Below are positions 16,759 through 24,519 of a DNA stretch of 64,000 bases, piece after piece. The notes under the pieces are model-generated. The model was not told the DNA's origin. It searched no databases and saw nothing but the letters and a program-made list of their open reading frames with translations. Origin of the DNA: Clostridia bacterium. Its GTDB lineage: Bacteria; Bacillota; Clostridia; Oscillospirales; Acutalibacteraceae. The DNA is taken from assembly GCA_900767025.1 (NCBI GenBank), contig CAAFXS010000045.1, positions 1 to 64,000 of the forward strand. Direction: 5' to 3'. The translations under genes and the position numbers were made by a program. The stretch's first letter is position 1. Each line of letters opens with the position of its first letter.

Positions 16759-17454
16759 ATGAAAAAAATATCAGCGGTAATTTTGGTTTTTGTTTTATGC
16801 TTTGCCTTTGCACTTGGGTTCAACAGTATTTTCAAAGAGGTAATAAAAACATCGACTCTGTCGGGAAATAACAGCACTAACCTTGTTATTGATGCCGGCC
16901 ACGGCGGTATGGACGCAGGCACAATCGGTGTTGACGGTGCGGCAGAAAAGGGGATTAACCTCACTATTGCAAAAAAGCTTTATGATTTTGCGTCGGTATC
17001 GGGTATTAACTGCTTTTTGGTGCGTGACGGCGATTACCTTGTTTATAATGCAGGTGATGACAAAAAACGCTCTGACCTGTATAACAGAATGGATTTTATC
17101 AACAGTATTCCAAATGCAAATCTTATTTCAATTCATCAAAATCATTTTGAAAATGAAAAAGAGTGGGGGACACAGATTTGGTATTCGCCAAATGACAATG
17201 TAAGCAAAAGCCTGGCAGACAGTATTTTAAATATTGCTAAAGACAATCTGCAAAAGGATAATAAAAGGGAAAACAAGGTTTCCGATAACAGCTATTATCT
17301 GCTTTATAAAGCAAAGGTTCCGTCAGTTATGGTGGAATGCGGATTTATGAGCAATGCTGAGGAAAACAGTAAATTACAGGATAATACATATCAAAACTGT
17401 ATGGCATATTCAATTATGCTTGGATACAGTGATTTTATTTCTGAGGAGTTATAA
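16759..17454 (+). CDS. cwlD: N-acetylmuramoyl-L-alanine amidase, CwlD type
   Basis: 231 residues with an N-terminal membrane segment (about 4-23) and an amidase_3 domain. Zinc ligands are in DAGHGG (His about 49), the following AAEKG glutamate, and SIHQNHFE; the catalytic glutamate is in MVECGFMSN. In Bacillus CwlD makes muramic-delta-lactam for the spore cortex, and the length and domain match it. It abuts radA (TAA directly followed by ATG), so both are likely on one transcript. CGGTGAT precedes ATG 16759. Confidence 0.88.
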   Translation: MKKISAVILVFVLCFAFALGFNSIFKEVIKTSTLSGNNSTNLVIDAGHGGMDAGTIGVDGAAEKGINLTIAKKLYDFASVSGINCFLVRDGDYLVYNAGDDKKRSDLYNRMDFINSIPNANLISIHQNHFENEKEWGTQIWYSPNDNVSKSLADSILNIAKDNLQKDNKRENKVSDNSYYLLYKAKVPSVMVECGFMSNAEENSKLQDNTYQNCMAYSIMLGYSDFISEEL

Positions 17455-18816
17455 ATGGCTAAGAATAAATCGGTTTTTATATGCAGTGAATGTGGATTTG
17501 AGGCACCGAAATGGTACGGCAAATGCCCCGGCTGCGGTGAATGGAATACCCTTAATGAAGAAATTACTTCATCATCAAGCGTAAAAAGCACAGTTTCTTC
17601 CGCTGTTAATGTGATGTCATTAAATGAGATAACCGAAGATGTTGAACAACGAATTTCAACCGGTATCAAGGAATTTGACAGAGTGCTTGGCGGAGGAATA
17701 GTAAAAGGCAGTCTTGTGCTTTTAAGCGGTGACCCCGGTATCGGAAAATCAACTATTCTGCTTCAGGTGTGTGAATATTTAGGCAAAAGCAAAAAAATTC
17801 TTTATGTCAGCGGTGAGGAATCTGCAAATCAAATTAAAATGCGTGCTAACCGCCTTGGCGTAACTACAAATAATCTTTTTATTCTTCCGCAGACAGACGC
17901 AGGAATTATAGTTGAAACTATAAAATCGGAAAAACCCGACATTGTGATTATTGACTCAATTCAAACAATGGTTTGTGAGGAGATTTCTTCATCGGCAGGC
18001 TCTGTTACACAGGTTAGAGAATGCACTAACATGTTTATGCATACCGCCAAGGGTCTCGGCATACCTATATTTATCGTGGGACATGTTAACAAGGACGGTG
18101 CTATTGCAGGTCCAAAGGTTTTAGAGCATATCGTTGATACTGTTCTATATTTCGAGGGCGAAAAGAATTATTCCTACAGAATGTTAAGAGGTGCAAAAAA
18201 CCGTTTCGGCTCAACAAACGAAATCGGTGTGTTTGAAATGACAGGGGAGGGGCTTAAAGAGGTTTTAAATCCATCCCTAATGATGATATCCGGCAGACCG
18301 AAAAATGCATCAGGCACCTGTGTAGCCTGTGTTATGGAGGGCTCAAGACCAATGCTTGCAGAGGTTCAGGGTCTTGTGTGCGCTACCGGCTTCGGCACGC
18401 CCAGGAGAATGAGCACAGGCTTTGATTACAACAGAATGAGTATGCTTTTGGCAGTGCTTGAAAAAAGAGCAGGATATTTCTTTAACAATATGGACGCATA
18501 CATAAATGTTGTCGGCGGTCTCAAGCTGGACGAGCCGGCGGCTGATTTAACTGTTGCACTTGCCCTTGTTTCATCGCTGAAGGACAAGGTTGTGGGCAGT
18601 AATATCCTTGCATTCGGCGAGGTAGGACTCGCAGGTGAGATAAGAGCCGTCAATCATTGCGAACAGCGTGTAAGCGAGGCTTACAGATTAGGCTTTGAAC
18701 GGTGCATAATTCCATTTCATAATTATAAGGCACTGTCAAAGGAACTGAAAATTAATATGGATATTGTTCCTGTAAGAACAATCAGAGACGCATTCAGCGC
18801 ATTGTCGGAGGAATAA
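17455..18816 (+). CDS. radA: DNA repair protein RadA
   Basis: 453 residues. RadA helps branch migration during recombination. Seen in order: a zinc finger with Cys10, 13, 24 and 27; Walker A GDPGIGKST (about 93-101); the RadA motif KNRFGSTNE (about 251-259); and a Lon-protease-like C-terminal domain (from about 290). GAGGAG, inside the end of cwlD, is the ribosome site. Confidence 0.97.
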   Translation: MAKNKSVFICSECGFEAPKWYGKCPGCGEWNTLNEEITSSSSVKSTVSSAVNVMSLNEITEDVEQRISTGIKEFDRVLGGGIVKGSLVLLSGDPGIGKSTILLQVCEYLGKSKKILYVSGEESANQIKMRANRLGVTTNNLFILPQTDAGIIVETIKSEKPDIVIIDSIQTMVCEEISSSAGSVTQVRECTNMFMHTAKGLGIPIFIVGHVNKDGAIAGPKVLEHIVDTVLYFEGEKNYSYRMLRGAKNRFGSTNEIGVFEMTGEGLKEVLNPSLMMISGRPKNASGTCVACVMEGSRPMLAEVQGLVCATGFGTPRRMSTGFDYNRMSMLLAVLEKRAGYFFNNMDAYINVVGGLKLDEPAADLTVALALVSSLKDKVVGSNILAFGEVGLAGEIRAVNHCEQRVSEAYRLGFERCIIPFHNYKALSKELKINMDIVPVRTIRDAFSALSEE

Positions 18817-18818
18817 TT

Positions 18819-19838
18819 ATGAATATAGTAGTTTTAGCAGGCGGTTTCAGCCCGGAAAGAGATGTGTCATTAAGCTCGGGTGCACTTATATCAAATGCAC
18901 TTATTGAAAACGGTCATAATGTAATGCTCCTTGACCTTTATTTAGGTACTGACAGCAAGGATTTTGATGCCGTTTACAGAAATAATAAGTCTGATTTCAG
19001 ATACAGCTATACTGTTAATGAAACCGAACCTGATTTAGAAAAATTAAAGGAACAATCAGGCAACGAAAAAAGCCAGATAGGCAGGGGAGTTACTGAAATA
19101 TGCAAGGATGCAGACAAGGTTTTCCTTGCTCTTCACGGTGCCGCAGGGGAAAACGGACAGCTGCAGGCAGTTTTTGATATGCTGGGAATAGACTATACCG
19201 GCTCCGGCTATGAGGGCAGTCTTTTAGCGATGAATAAAGATTTGTCAAAGCAGATTATGGTTAATAACGGAATACTCACGGCAGATTGGAAATTCATTAA
19301 CCTTAATGAGCCTTACAGTCTTGATAATGTAAAATTTCCTTGTGTTGTTAAGCCCTGCGGTTGCGGTTCAAGTGTGGGAGTTGCTATTGTTGAGAATAAA
19401 GCGCAGCTTACCGATGCAATTTCACAGGCTAAAAAATACGAAACATTTGTTTTGATTGAAGAAAAAATTGAAGGCAGGGAATTTTCTGTGGGAATACTTG
19501 GGGGCAAGGCGCTTCCACCCATTGAAATTAAACCTGTTTCAGGCTTTTACGATTATAAAAACAAGTATCAGCAGGGGATGACTGAAGAGATTTGCCCTGC
19601 CGACATAACCGAATTTCAAGATGAATTGCTGAAGGAAAATGCACTAAAGGTGCATAAAGCATTAAGGCTTGGTTATTATTCAAGAATAGATTTTATTTTG
19701 ACAGACGACAATAAAGCATATTGTCTTGAGGCAAATACCTTGCCGGGTATGACACCCACAAGTCTGTTGCCGCAGGAGGCATCAGCAGTTGGAATTAGCT
19801 ACAATGAGCTGTGCGAGAAAATCGTCTTTGAAAACTAA
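18819..19838 (+). CDS. ddl: D-alanine--D-alanine ligase
   Basis: 339 residues. It makes the D-Ala-D-Ala dipeptide for peptidoglycan. Seen: AGGFSPERDVSLSSG at the N-terminus, HGAAGENGQLQ, the ATP-grasp CGCGSSVGVA, and the C-terminal EANTLPGMTPTSLLPQ with the Mg-binding glutamate and asparagine. Only two bases separate it from radA, so it is likely in the same operon. I see no reason to call it a vancomycin-type D-Ala-D-Lac ligase. Confidence 0.94.
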   Translation: MNIVVLAGGFSPERDVSLSSGALISNALIENGHNVMLLDLYLGTDSKDFDAVYRNNKSDFRYSYTVNETEPDLEKLKEQSGNEKSQIGRGVTEICKDADKVFLALHGAAGENGQLQAVFDMLGIDYTGSGYEGSLLAMNKDLSKQIMVNNGILTADWKFINLNEPYSLDNVKFPCVVKPCGCGSSVGVAIVENKAQLTDAISQAKKYETFVLIEEKIEGREFSVGILGGKALPPIEIKPVSGFYDYKNKYQQGMTEEICPADITEFQDELLKENALKVHKALRLGYYSRIDFILTDDNKAYCLEANTLPGMTPTSLLPQEASAVGISYNELCEKIVFEN

Positions 19839-19870
19839 AAAGAAAACAGTTCATTTAGGAGGACAGGGTT

Positions 19871-20617
19871 ATGATTTTGTATTTTTCAGGTACTGGAAAC
19901 AGTGAATATACTGCTAAAAGAATCAGCAGATTAATAAATGATGATGCAGTTAACCTGTTTGAAAAACTGCGTGATAACAATTTTTCGGAAATTCATTCTG
20001 TGCGTCCCTGGGTAATTATTTCTCCTACCTATGCGTGGAGGATACCTCGCATTTTGCAAGAATGGCTGGAACAAACGAAATTAACCGGAAATAATGATAT
20101 TTATTTTATAATGACCTGTGGCGGCAGTATTGGTAATGCAGGTAAATTTCTCAAAGATTTATGTACAAACAAAGATATGAATTACCGTGGGTGCTATGAG
20201 GTTGTTATGCCGGAGAATTATATTGCAATGTTTTCCACACCTACTAAAGAAGAAGCAATAGAAATTATTGCTAAAGCAGATAATGTAATAGACAAAGCTG
20301 CTAACATTATAATGAAAGGGGAGGCTTTTCCGGAGAATTCCGTTACGCTTACCGGTAAAATTAGTAGTGGATTTGTCAATGACATATTTTATCCGATGTT
20401 TGTAAAAGCAAAAAAGTTTTATACTACTGATTCCTGTATTTCCTGCGGGAAATGTGTTAAAGGCTGTCCAATGAGAAATATTACTCTTAAAAGCGGAAAG
20501 CCTATGTGGGGAAATAATTGCACACACTGTATGGCTTGCATCTGCAGTTGCCCTAAAGAAGCCATTGAATACGGAAACCACAGCAAAGGCCAACCGAGAT
20601 ATACCTGTCCGAAATAA
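19871..20617 (+). CDS. EFR1-family flavodoxin/ferredoxin fusion protein
   Basis: 248 residues. The N-terminal half is flavodoxin-like (ILYFSGTGNSEYTAKRI, an FMN phosphate loop). The C-terminal 70 residues hold two 4Fe-4S sites (CISCGKCVKGCP and CTHCMACICSCP). This is the EFR1 ferredoxin layout, common in gut Clostridia, probably an electron carrier. AGGAGG at 19857-19862 precedes ATG 19871. Confidence 0.88.
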   Translation: MILYFSGTGNSEYTAKRISRLINDDAVNLFEKLRDNNFSEIHSVRPWVIISPTYAWRIPRILQEWLEQTKLTGNNDIYFIMTCGGSIGNAGKFLKDLCTNKDMNYRGCYEVVMPENYIAMFSTPTKEEAIEIIAKADNVIDKAANIIMKGEAFPENSVTLTGKISSGFVNDIFYPMFVKAKKFYTTDSCISCGKCVKGCPMRNITLKSGKPMWGNNCTHCMACICSCPKEAIEYGNHSKGQPRYTCPK

Positions 20618-20658
20618 TTATTCGGCAGGGGTTGATATGTCTTCTTTTTTATGATACA

Positions 20659-20686
20659 ATTATACAAAATTAATATTTTGTATAAT
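20659..20686. repeat. 28-bp perfect palindrome, candidate dif-like recombination site (or operator)
   Basis: Arms 20659-20669 and 20676-20686 are perfect inverted copies and the middle six bases (TTAATA) extend the symmetry to 12 bp per arm with TAAT between. The 11-6-11 layout is that of dif sites cut by XerC/XerD. The right half matches the XerD side of the Bacillus dif, as I recall it, at about 11 of 14 positions. It lies 155 bp before a Xer-like recombinase gene. TATAAT occurs at each end, so a bidirectional promoter or operator is the alternative. Confidence 0.45.
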
Positions 20687-20710
20687 ATAGGGGAGTTAAA
20701 AACGAAAAAT

Positions 20711-20750
20711 TAGCCAAAATTAGCTAAATTAAGCTAAATTAAGCTAATTT
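20711..20750 (+). repeat. Four imperfect 10-bp tandem repeats
   Basis: TAGCCAAAAT, TAGCTAAATT, AAGCTAAATT, AAGCTAATTT: four consecutive 10-base units sharing AGCYAA, one per helical turn. Such phased repeats suggest a protein-binding array. They lie between the palindrome and the recombinase gene. Confidence 0.9.
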
Positions 20751-20774
20751 GCAGCCTCTCAGTTTTTTCTGCAC

Positions 20775-20798
20775 TACCATTGTACCATTGTATCATTT
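20775..20798 (+). repeat. Short 8-bp tandem repeat
   Basis: TACCATTG twice and a third degenerate unit TATCATTT, immediately before the ribosome site of the recombinase gene. Confidence 0.8.
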
Positions 20799-20841
20799 TG
20801 ATTATTTCTATTCGATGACTTAAGAAAGGATTTTGTTTATT

Positions 20842-21816
20842 ATGAAAAAAGAAGAATTCAGCGAATTGCCGCTGCTTGTTCAACAGTATTTGGTTTACAT
20901 AGAGGCTATAAAAAATCACAGTGAGCTTTCCGTAATAGAATATGCATCGGATTTAAGAACTTTTTTCAGATATCTTGCAAGGCTTAAAGGGTTATGCCCT
21001 AATGACACACCTGATGAAGAAATTGATTTGTCCCCTATTGATTTGAATTTTATACAGAGTGTAAATCTTAATGACGCATATCAATTTATTGTATACTGCA
21101 AGAATGTTCGCAAAAATAACGAAACCACCCGTGCAAGACGAGTAGTTTCCATAAGAAGATTTTACAGTTATTTAACCGATAATTTAGGTGTTTTAGAGCA
21201 TAATCCCATGAAAAATCTTGACGCACCCAAAACAAAAAAGGCTTTGCCTAAGTACCTGACACTTGAGGAGTCGGAAAAATTACTATCTGTAATAGATGGT
21301 AAGTATAAAGAACGGGATTATGCCATTGTAACATTGTTTTTGAACTGCGGTATGCGATTGAGCGAGCTGGTTTCAATAGATTATAATGACATAAGAGACG
21401 ATGGTTCATTAACCATTTTAGGAAAAGGAAATAAAGAACGGATTATCTATCTTAATCAGGCGTGTATTAACGCAATTGTTGCATATATGAAGGTTCGTCC
21501 ACGGGACGGAGTCAAAGATAGAGCACTGTTCCTCAGTTCCAGAAATCAGAGAATCAGCCCTAAAACCGTTCAACATATAGTATATTCCTATCTTGATAAG
21601 GCAGGACTTGGAAATCGCGGATTGTCTGTTCACAAGCTCCGTCACACTGCAGCAACACTGATGTACCGACACGGTAATGTTGATGTTCTTTTACTTAAAG
21701 AAATACTGGGTCACGAAAACCTCAGCACTACCGAAATTTATACTCATATTGCAGACGACGCCGCTAAAAAAGCAATTGACGCTAATCCGCTTTCAAAAGA
21801 AAAAGCTAAATGGTAA
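20842..21816 (+). CDS. Xer-like tyrosine recombinase
   Basis: 324 residues. The N-terminal SAM-like core-binding domain spans about 10-105 and the catalytic domain about 130-315. All catalytic residues are visible: Arg in CGMRLSELV (about 172), Lys in the GKGNKER hairpin, HKLRHT, LGHENLS and the nucleophile Tyr in TEIYTH (about 300). Somewhat longer than typical XerC/XerD (about 295-305). The neighbour spoIIM recalls Bacillus, where spoIIM lies near xerD. There are no phage genes around, so a chromosomal Xer role is more likely than an integrase. ATG 20842 has AAGAAAGGA upstream; TTG 20833 is too close to it. Confidence 0.9.
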   Translation: MKKEEFSELPLLVQQYLVYIEAIKNHSELSVIEYASDLRTFFRYLARLKGLCPNDTPDEEIDLSPIDLNFIQSVNLNDAYQFIVYCKNVRKNNETTRARRVVSIRRFYSYLTDNLGVLEHNPMKNLDAPKTKKALPKYLTLEESEKLLSVIDGKYKERDYAIVTLFLNCGMRLSELVSIDYNDIRDDGSLTILGKGNKERIIYLNQACINAIVAYMKVRPRDGVKDRALFLSSRNQRISPKTVQHIVYSYLDKAGLGNRGLSVHKLRHTAATLMYRHGNVDVLLLKEILGHENLSTTEIYTHIADDAAKKAIDANPLSKEKAKW

Positions 21817-22426
21817 CCACTGCAAACAACAGCTTTGTAAGACCGGCATTAACTGCGGCGGACGCTGCCACAACCACTGACAGAATTAAATATTTTTTTA
21901 GGTAGGGGAGCATTTCAAAATTCTGCTCCCCCTCCCCTTTTGTTAAGCTTCTTATCCGTTTTGAAAGCTCCGTGCTGACCTTCATTGTGTATGTTATCAC
22001 CGTAACAAACAAGGCGGTATAAGGCACAATCATAATCAGTGAATATCCTACGCCTTTTGCCGAATAATTTATATAATAGTATGCTAATTTCATACCTGTT
22101 GCTATTCCGATTATAACAGGAAAAATGTTTATTACCGGATAGCTGATTAAACAAAAGCCTAAAAAAGAAACCAACAAAAATAACACAAAGTAAACGCAAA
22201 ATGTGCTAAAAAACATATTTAAAAAATTTTCATCTTTAATCATTACGATTTTATTTAAGGTGTCATTTTGTGCTATCTTGTAGAAATATGAGCCTAAAAA
22301 TAAACCGAAAGTATAAAATAAACCAAAATAAAATGCAAACTTATTATCTGCAAAATCGAAATTAAATTTTCTTTTTTCCTCGGGGATTAGCTCCTCTATT
22401 ACTTTGCCCTTGTCGTTTTCCTGCAT
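21806..22426 (-). CDS. spoIIM: SpoIIM-like membrane protein
   Basis: 206 residues with about five membrane helices and the SpoIIM/DUF95 pattern: a helix after the soluble N-terminus, a long pair around VSFLGFCLISYPVINIFP, GMKLAYYY, then SLIMIVPYTALFV, and a final helix. In Bacillus SpoIIM works with SpoIID and SpoIIP in engulfment, and it lies near xerD, as here. Identification rests on topology and context more than on a sharp motif. It is last in the queA-tgt-yajC run and overlaps the recombinase gene tail to tail by 11 bases. Confidence 0.65.
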   Translation of the reverse strand: MQENDKGKVIEELIPEEKRKFNFDFADNKFAFYFGLFYTFGLFLGSYFYKIAQNDTLNKIVMIKDENFLNMFFSTFCVYFVLFLLVSFLGFCLISYPVINIFPVIIGIATGMKLAYYYINYSAKGVGYSLIMIVPYTALFVTVITYTMKVSTELSKRIRSLTKGEGEQNFEMLPYLKKYLILSVVVAASAAVNAGLTKLLFAVVTI

Positions 22427-22430
22427 TTTT

Positions 22431-22817
22431 TCACCTTTTCCTTGCCGATTTGATAAAAGATATTATTACGGCGCTTGCAAAAACTGCAATGAGCTTGAAT
22501 GCAAAAACTGCCGGTTCGGTACTGTTGATGAGGAAATTTATAAAAATAAATACTGCTAAAGGGACAACTGAAACCACAGACAAAAGAAGAAAATTATTTT
22601 TAAAGCCTGTTGTACTTACTGTGGTAACAATAACAGCAGAAATAACGCATATTGCTACCGAGGCGTATTTTGCGGCCGACAAGTCAATATCAAGCTTTAA
22701 AAACAACAGTGAAACAATTGAATTAAGCACCAAAACCGATAATACGGTTGATATTGCAATTTTTACTATATATCCCGTTAACAATCCTTTTGAATTAGTT
22801 GCAGATATTTTAGGCAT
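22431..22817 (-). CDS. TIGR04086-family membrane protein
   Basis: 128 residues with four predicted membrane helices and a basic C-terminus (SFIKSARKR). Family TIGR04086 (Bacillus YrzE) commonly follows yajC in Clostridia and Bacilli; function unknown. Its ribosome site GGAGGGA (22824-22830) lies inside the 3' arm of the yajC terminator. Only 4 bases separate it from the spoIIM-like gene, so they form one unit. Confidence 0.75.
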   Translation of the reverse strand: MPKISATNSKGLLTGYIVKIAISTVLSVLVLNSIVSLLFLKLDIDLSAAKYASVAICVISAVIVTTVSTTGFKNNFLLLSVVSVVPLAVFIFINFLINSTEPAVFAFKLIAVFASAVIISFIKSARKR

Positions 22818-22854
22818 AAAAAATCCCTCCGAATTATTTTATTCGAAGGGATTT
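22815..22854 (-). terminator. yajC terminator whose 3' arm carries the next gene's Shine-Dalgarno
   Basis: A 14-bp stem with one G-T pair (22841-22854 with 22821-22834), 6-base loop, then six T running into the ATG at 22817. The GGAGGGA ribosome site is inside the stem. Confidence 0.82.
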
Positions 22855-22873
22855 AAAATTATAACATTGTAAA

Positions 22874-23308
22874 TCAGTCTTTGTTGTTTTTAGTTTCGTC
22901 AACAACATCCTTGTTGCTCTTTTTCTCGTTCTTTTTTGCTTTGGCAGCCTCTCTTGCAGCCTCAACTTCTTTTTGTCGCTGTTCAGCCTTAGTCTTATTC
23001 GTGTTGATTGCCCAACGTTCAATTTTCATTTTGTTTCTGTCAGAACCGGTTTCGATAACAATATCGTTCTCACGAATTGTAACAACTCTGCCGACAATAC
23101 CGCCGATTGTAACGATTTCATCGCCGATTTCCAGAGATGCTCTCATTTCCTGCTCTTCCTTCTGACGCTTTTTCTGTGGTCTGATCATAAGAAAATACAT
23201 AGCCACAAAAAGAACAACCATCATAACAATCATATAGGTTGTCTGTCCGCTGCTTGAACCGCTTGCGGCGGTGCCTGATGCTGACTGCATTAATAAAATT
23301 GGATTCAT
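22874..23308 (-). CDS. yajC: Preprotein translocase subunit YajC
   Basis: 144 residues. YajC is a small Sec-associated membrane protein. Seen: a Ser/Gly-rich N-terminus, one membrane helix (about 26-45), then FLMIRPQKKRQKE, GDEIVTIGGIVGRV and a basic, charged tail longer than in many relatives. TAGGAGGA precedes ATG 23308. It follows tgt as in many bacteria but also has its own promoter. Confidence 0.93.
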   Translation of the reverse strand: MNPILLMQSASGTAASGSSSGQTTYMIVMMVVLFVAMYFLMIRPQKKRQKEEQEMRASLEIGDEIVTIGGIVGRVVTIRENDIVIETGSDRNKMKIERWAINTNKTKAEQRQKEVEAAREAAKAKKNEKKSNKDVVDETKNNKD

Positions 23309-23337
23309 ATTTTGTTCCTCCTAAATCGAATACTCAT

Positions 23338-23366
23338 ATTATATAGAAAATAGAATAATAATGCAA
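23338..23366 (-). promoter_or_regulatory. Promoter of yajC
   Basis: On the minus strand TTGCAT (23366-23361), 17 bases, TATAAT (23343-23338). It lies in the short gap after tgt, so yajC can be made apart from queA-tgt. Confidence 0.75.
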
Positions 23367-23373
23367 GAGTTTT

Positions 23374-24510
23374 CTATATTCTTGTATCAAGTTTTACACA
23401 AAATTCATTTTTATAATCAGTGAAGGTGCCTTTATCAAGGTTATCCCTAATCTCCTGCATAAGATTATTGTAAAAATAAAGATTGTGAATAACGGCAAGT
23501 CTCATACCCAAAATTTCTCCGCTTTTCATAAGATGCCTTATATAACTGCGTGAATATTTACTGCAAACCGGACAATTGCACAGAGGGTCAATGGGCTTAG
23601 CATCTCTCTCATATTTTGCATTGTTAATATTAATTATTCCGCTTTTGGTGAAAAGCTGACCGTGACGGGCATTTCTTGAAGGCATTACACAGTCAAAAAG
23701 GTCCACTCCCCTGCTGACTGCTTCAAGAATATTACCGGGAGTTCCGACTCCCATTAAGTATCTTGGCTTGTCCTCAGGTGCGTAAGGCTCAACTGCGGAG
23801 ATAATACGGTACATATCCTCCTTTGGCTCTCCTACTGCAAGACCGCCGATAGCATAGCCATCAAGATCCATTTTAGCTATCTGCTTCATATGTTCAATTC
23901 TTAAATCATCAAAGGTACAACCCTGATTAATTCCGAAAAGAAGCTGATTTTTGTTGATGGTGGTTTCCAGTGAATTAAGCCTGTCCATTTCAATTTTACA
24001 GCGTTCAAGCCACCTTAGAGTTCTTTCGCAAGCCTCCTTGGCATACTTGTATTCACAGGGGTTTTCAACACATTCATCAAATGCCATTGCTATTGTTGAT
24101 GCAAGATTTGACTGAATACGCATACTTTCCTCAGGACCCATAAAGATTTTTCTGCCGTCAATGTGGGAATTGAAATACACGCCCTCTTCTTTAATTTTAT
24201 TCAGCTTGGCAAGGCTGAACACCTGAAAGCCGCCGCTGTCGGTAAGTATAGGTCTGTCCCAGTTTGTAAATTTGTGCAGACCACCCATATCGTAAACAAC
24301 ATCATCGCCGGGTCTTACATGAAGATGATAGGTGTTGCAAAGCATAACCTGACAACCGATATTTTTCAAATCCTCGGTTGAAAGACCTCCTTTGATTGCC
24401 GCCGAGGTAGCAACATTCATAAATGCAGGAGTCTGAACCGTTCCGTGAACTGTTTGAAATTCACCGCGCCTTGCAAAGCCTTCTTTTTTGTGCAGAATAT
24501 ATTTAGCCAT
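23374..24510 (-). CDS. tgt: tRNA-guanine(34) transglycosylase
   Basis: 378 residues. Tgt swaps guanine 34 of GUN-anticodon tRNAs for the queuosine precursor preQ1. Seen: LTDSGGFQVFSL with the base-recognition aspartate, the GGLAVGEP loop, the nucleophile Asp in GVDLFDCVMPSRNARHG (about 265), and a zinc site formed by CNCPVC and a later histidine. It follows queA by 9 bases. Confidence 0.97.
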   Translation of the reverse strand: MAKYILHKKEGFARRGEFQTVHGTVQTPAFMNVATSAAIKGGLSTEDLKNIGCQVMLCNTYHLHVRPGDDVVYDMGGLHKFTNWDRPILTDSGGFQVFSLAKLNKIKEEGVYFNSHIDGRKIFMGPEESMRIQSNLASTIAMAFDECVENPCEYKYAKEACERTLRWLERCKIEMDRLNSLETTINKNQLLFGINQGCTFDDLRIEHMKQIAKMDLDGYAIGGLAVGEPKEDMYRIISAVEPYAPEDKPRYLMGVGTPGNILEAVSRGVDLFDCVMPSRNARHGQLFTKSGIININNAKYERDAKPIDPLCNCPVCSKYSRSYIRHLMKSGEILGMRLAVIHNLYFYNNLMQEIRDNLDKGTFTDYKNEFCVKLDTRI

Positions 24511-24519
24511 AATTACCTC

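Noticed and set aside
18819..19838. Vancomycin-resistance type ligase
   Set aside because: No vanH/vanX-like partners next to it (the hydroxyacid dehydrogenase is 2 kb away, opposite strand), and it lies in a cwlD-radA housekeeping run.
20842..21816. Tyrosine recombinase as a phage or genomic-island integrase
   Set aside because: No phage, plasmid or island genes and no att repeats near a tRNA; neighbours are housekeeping and sporulation genes.
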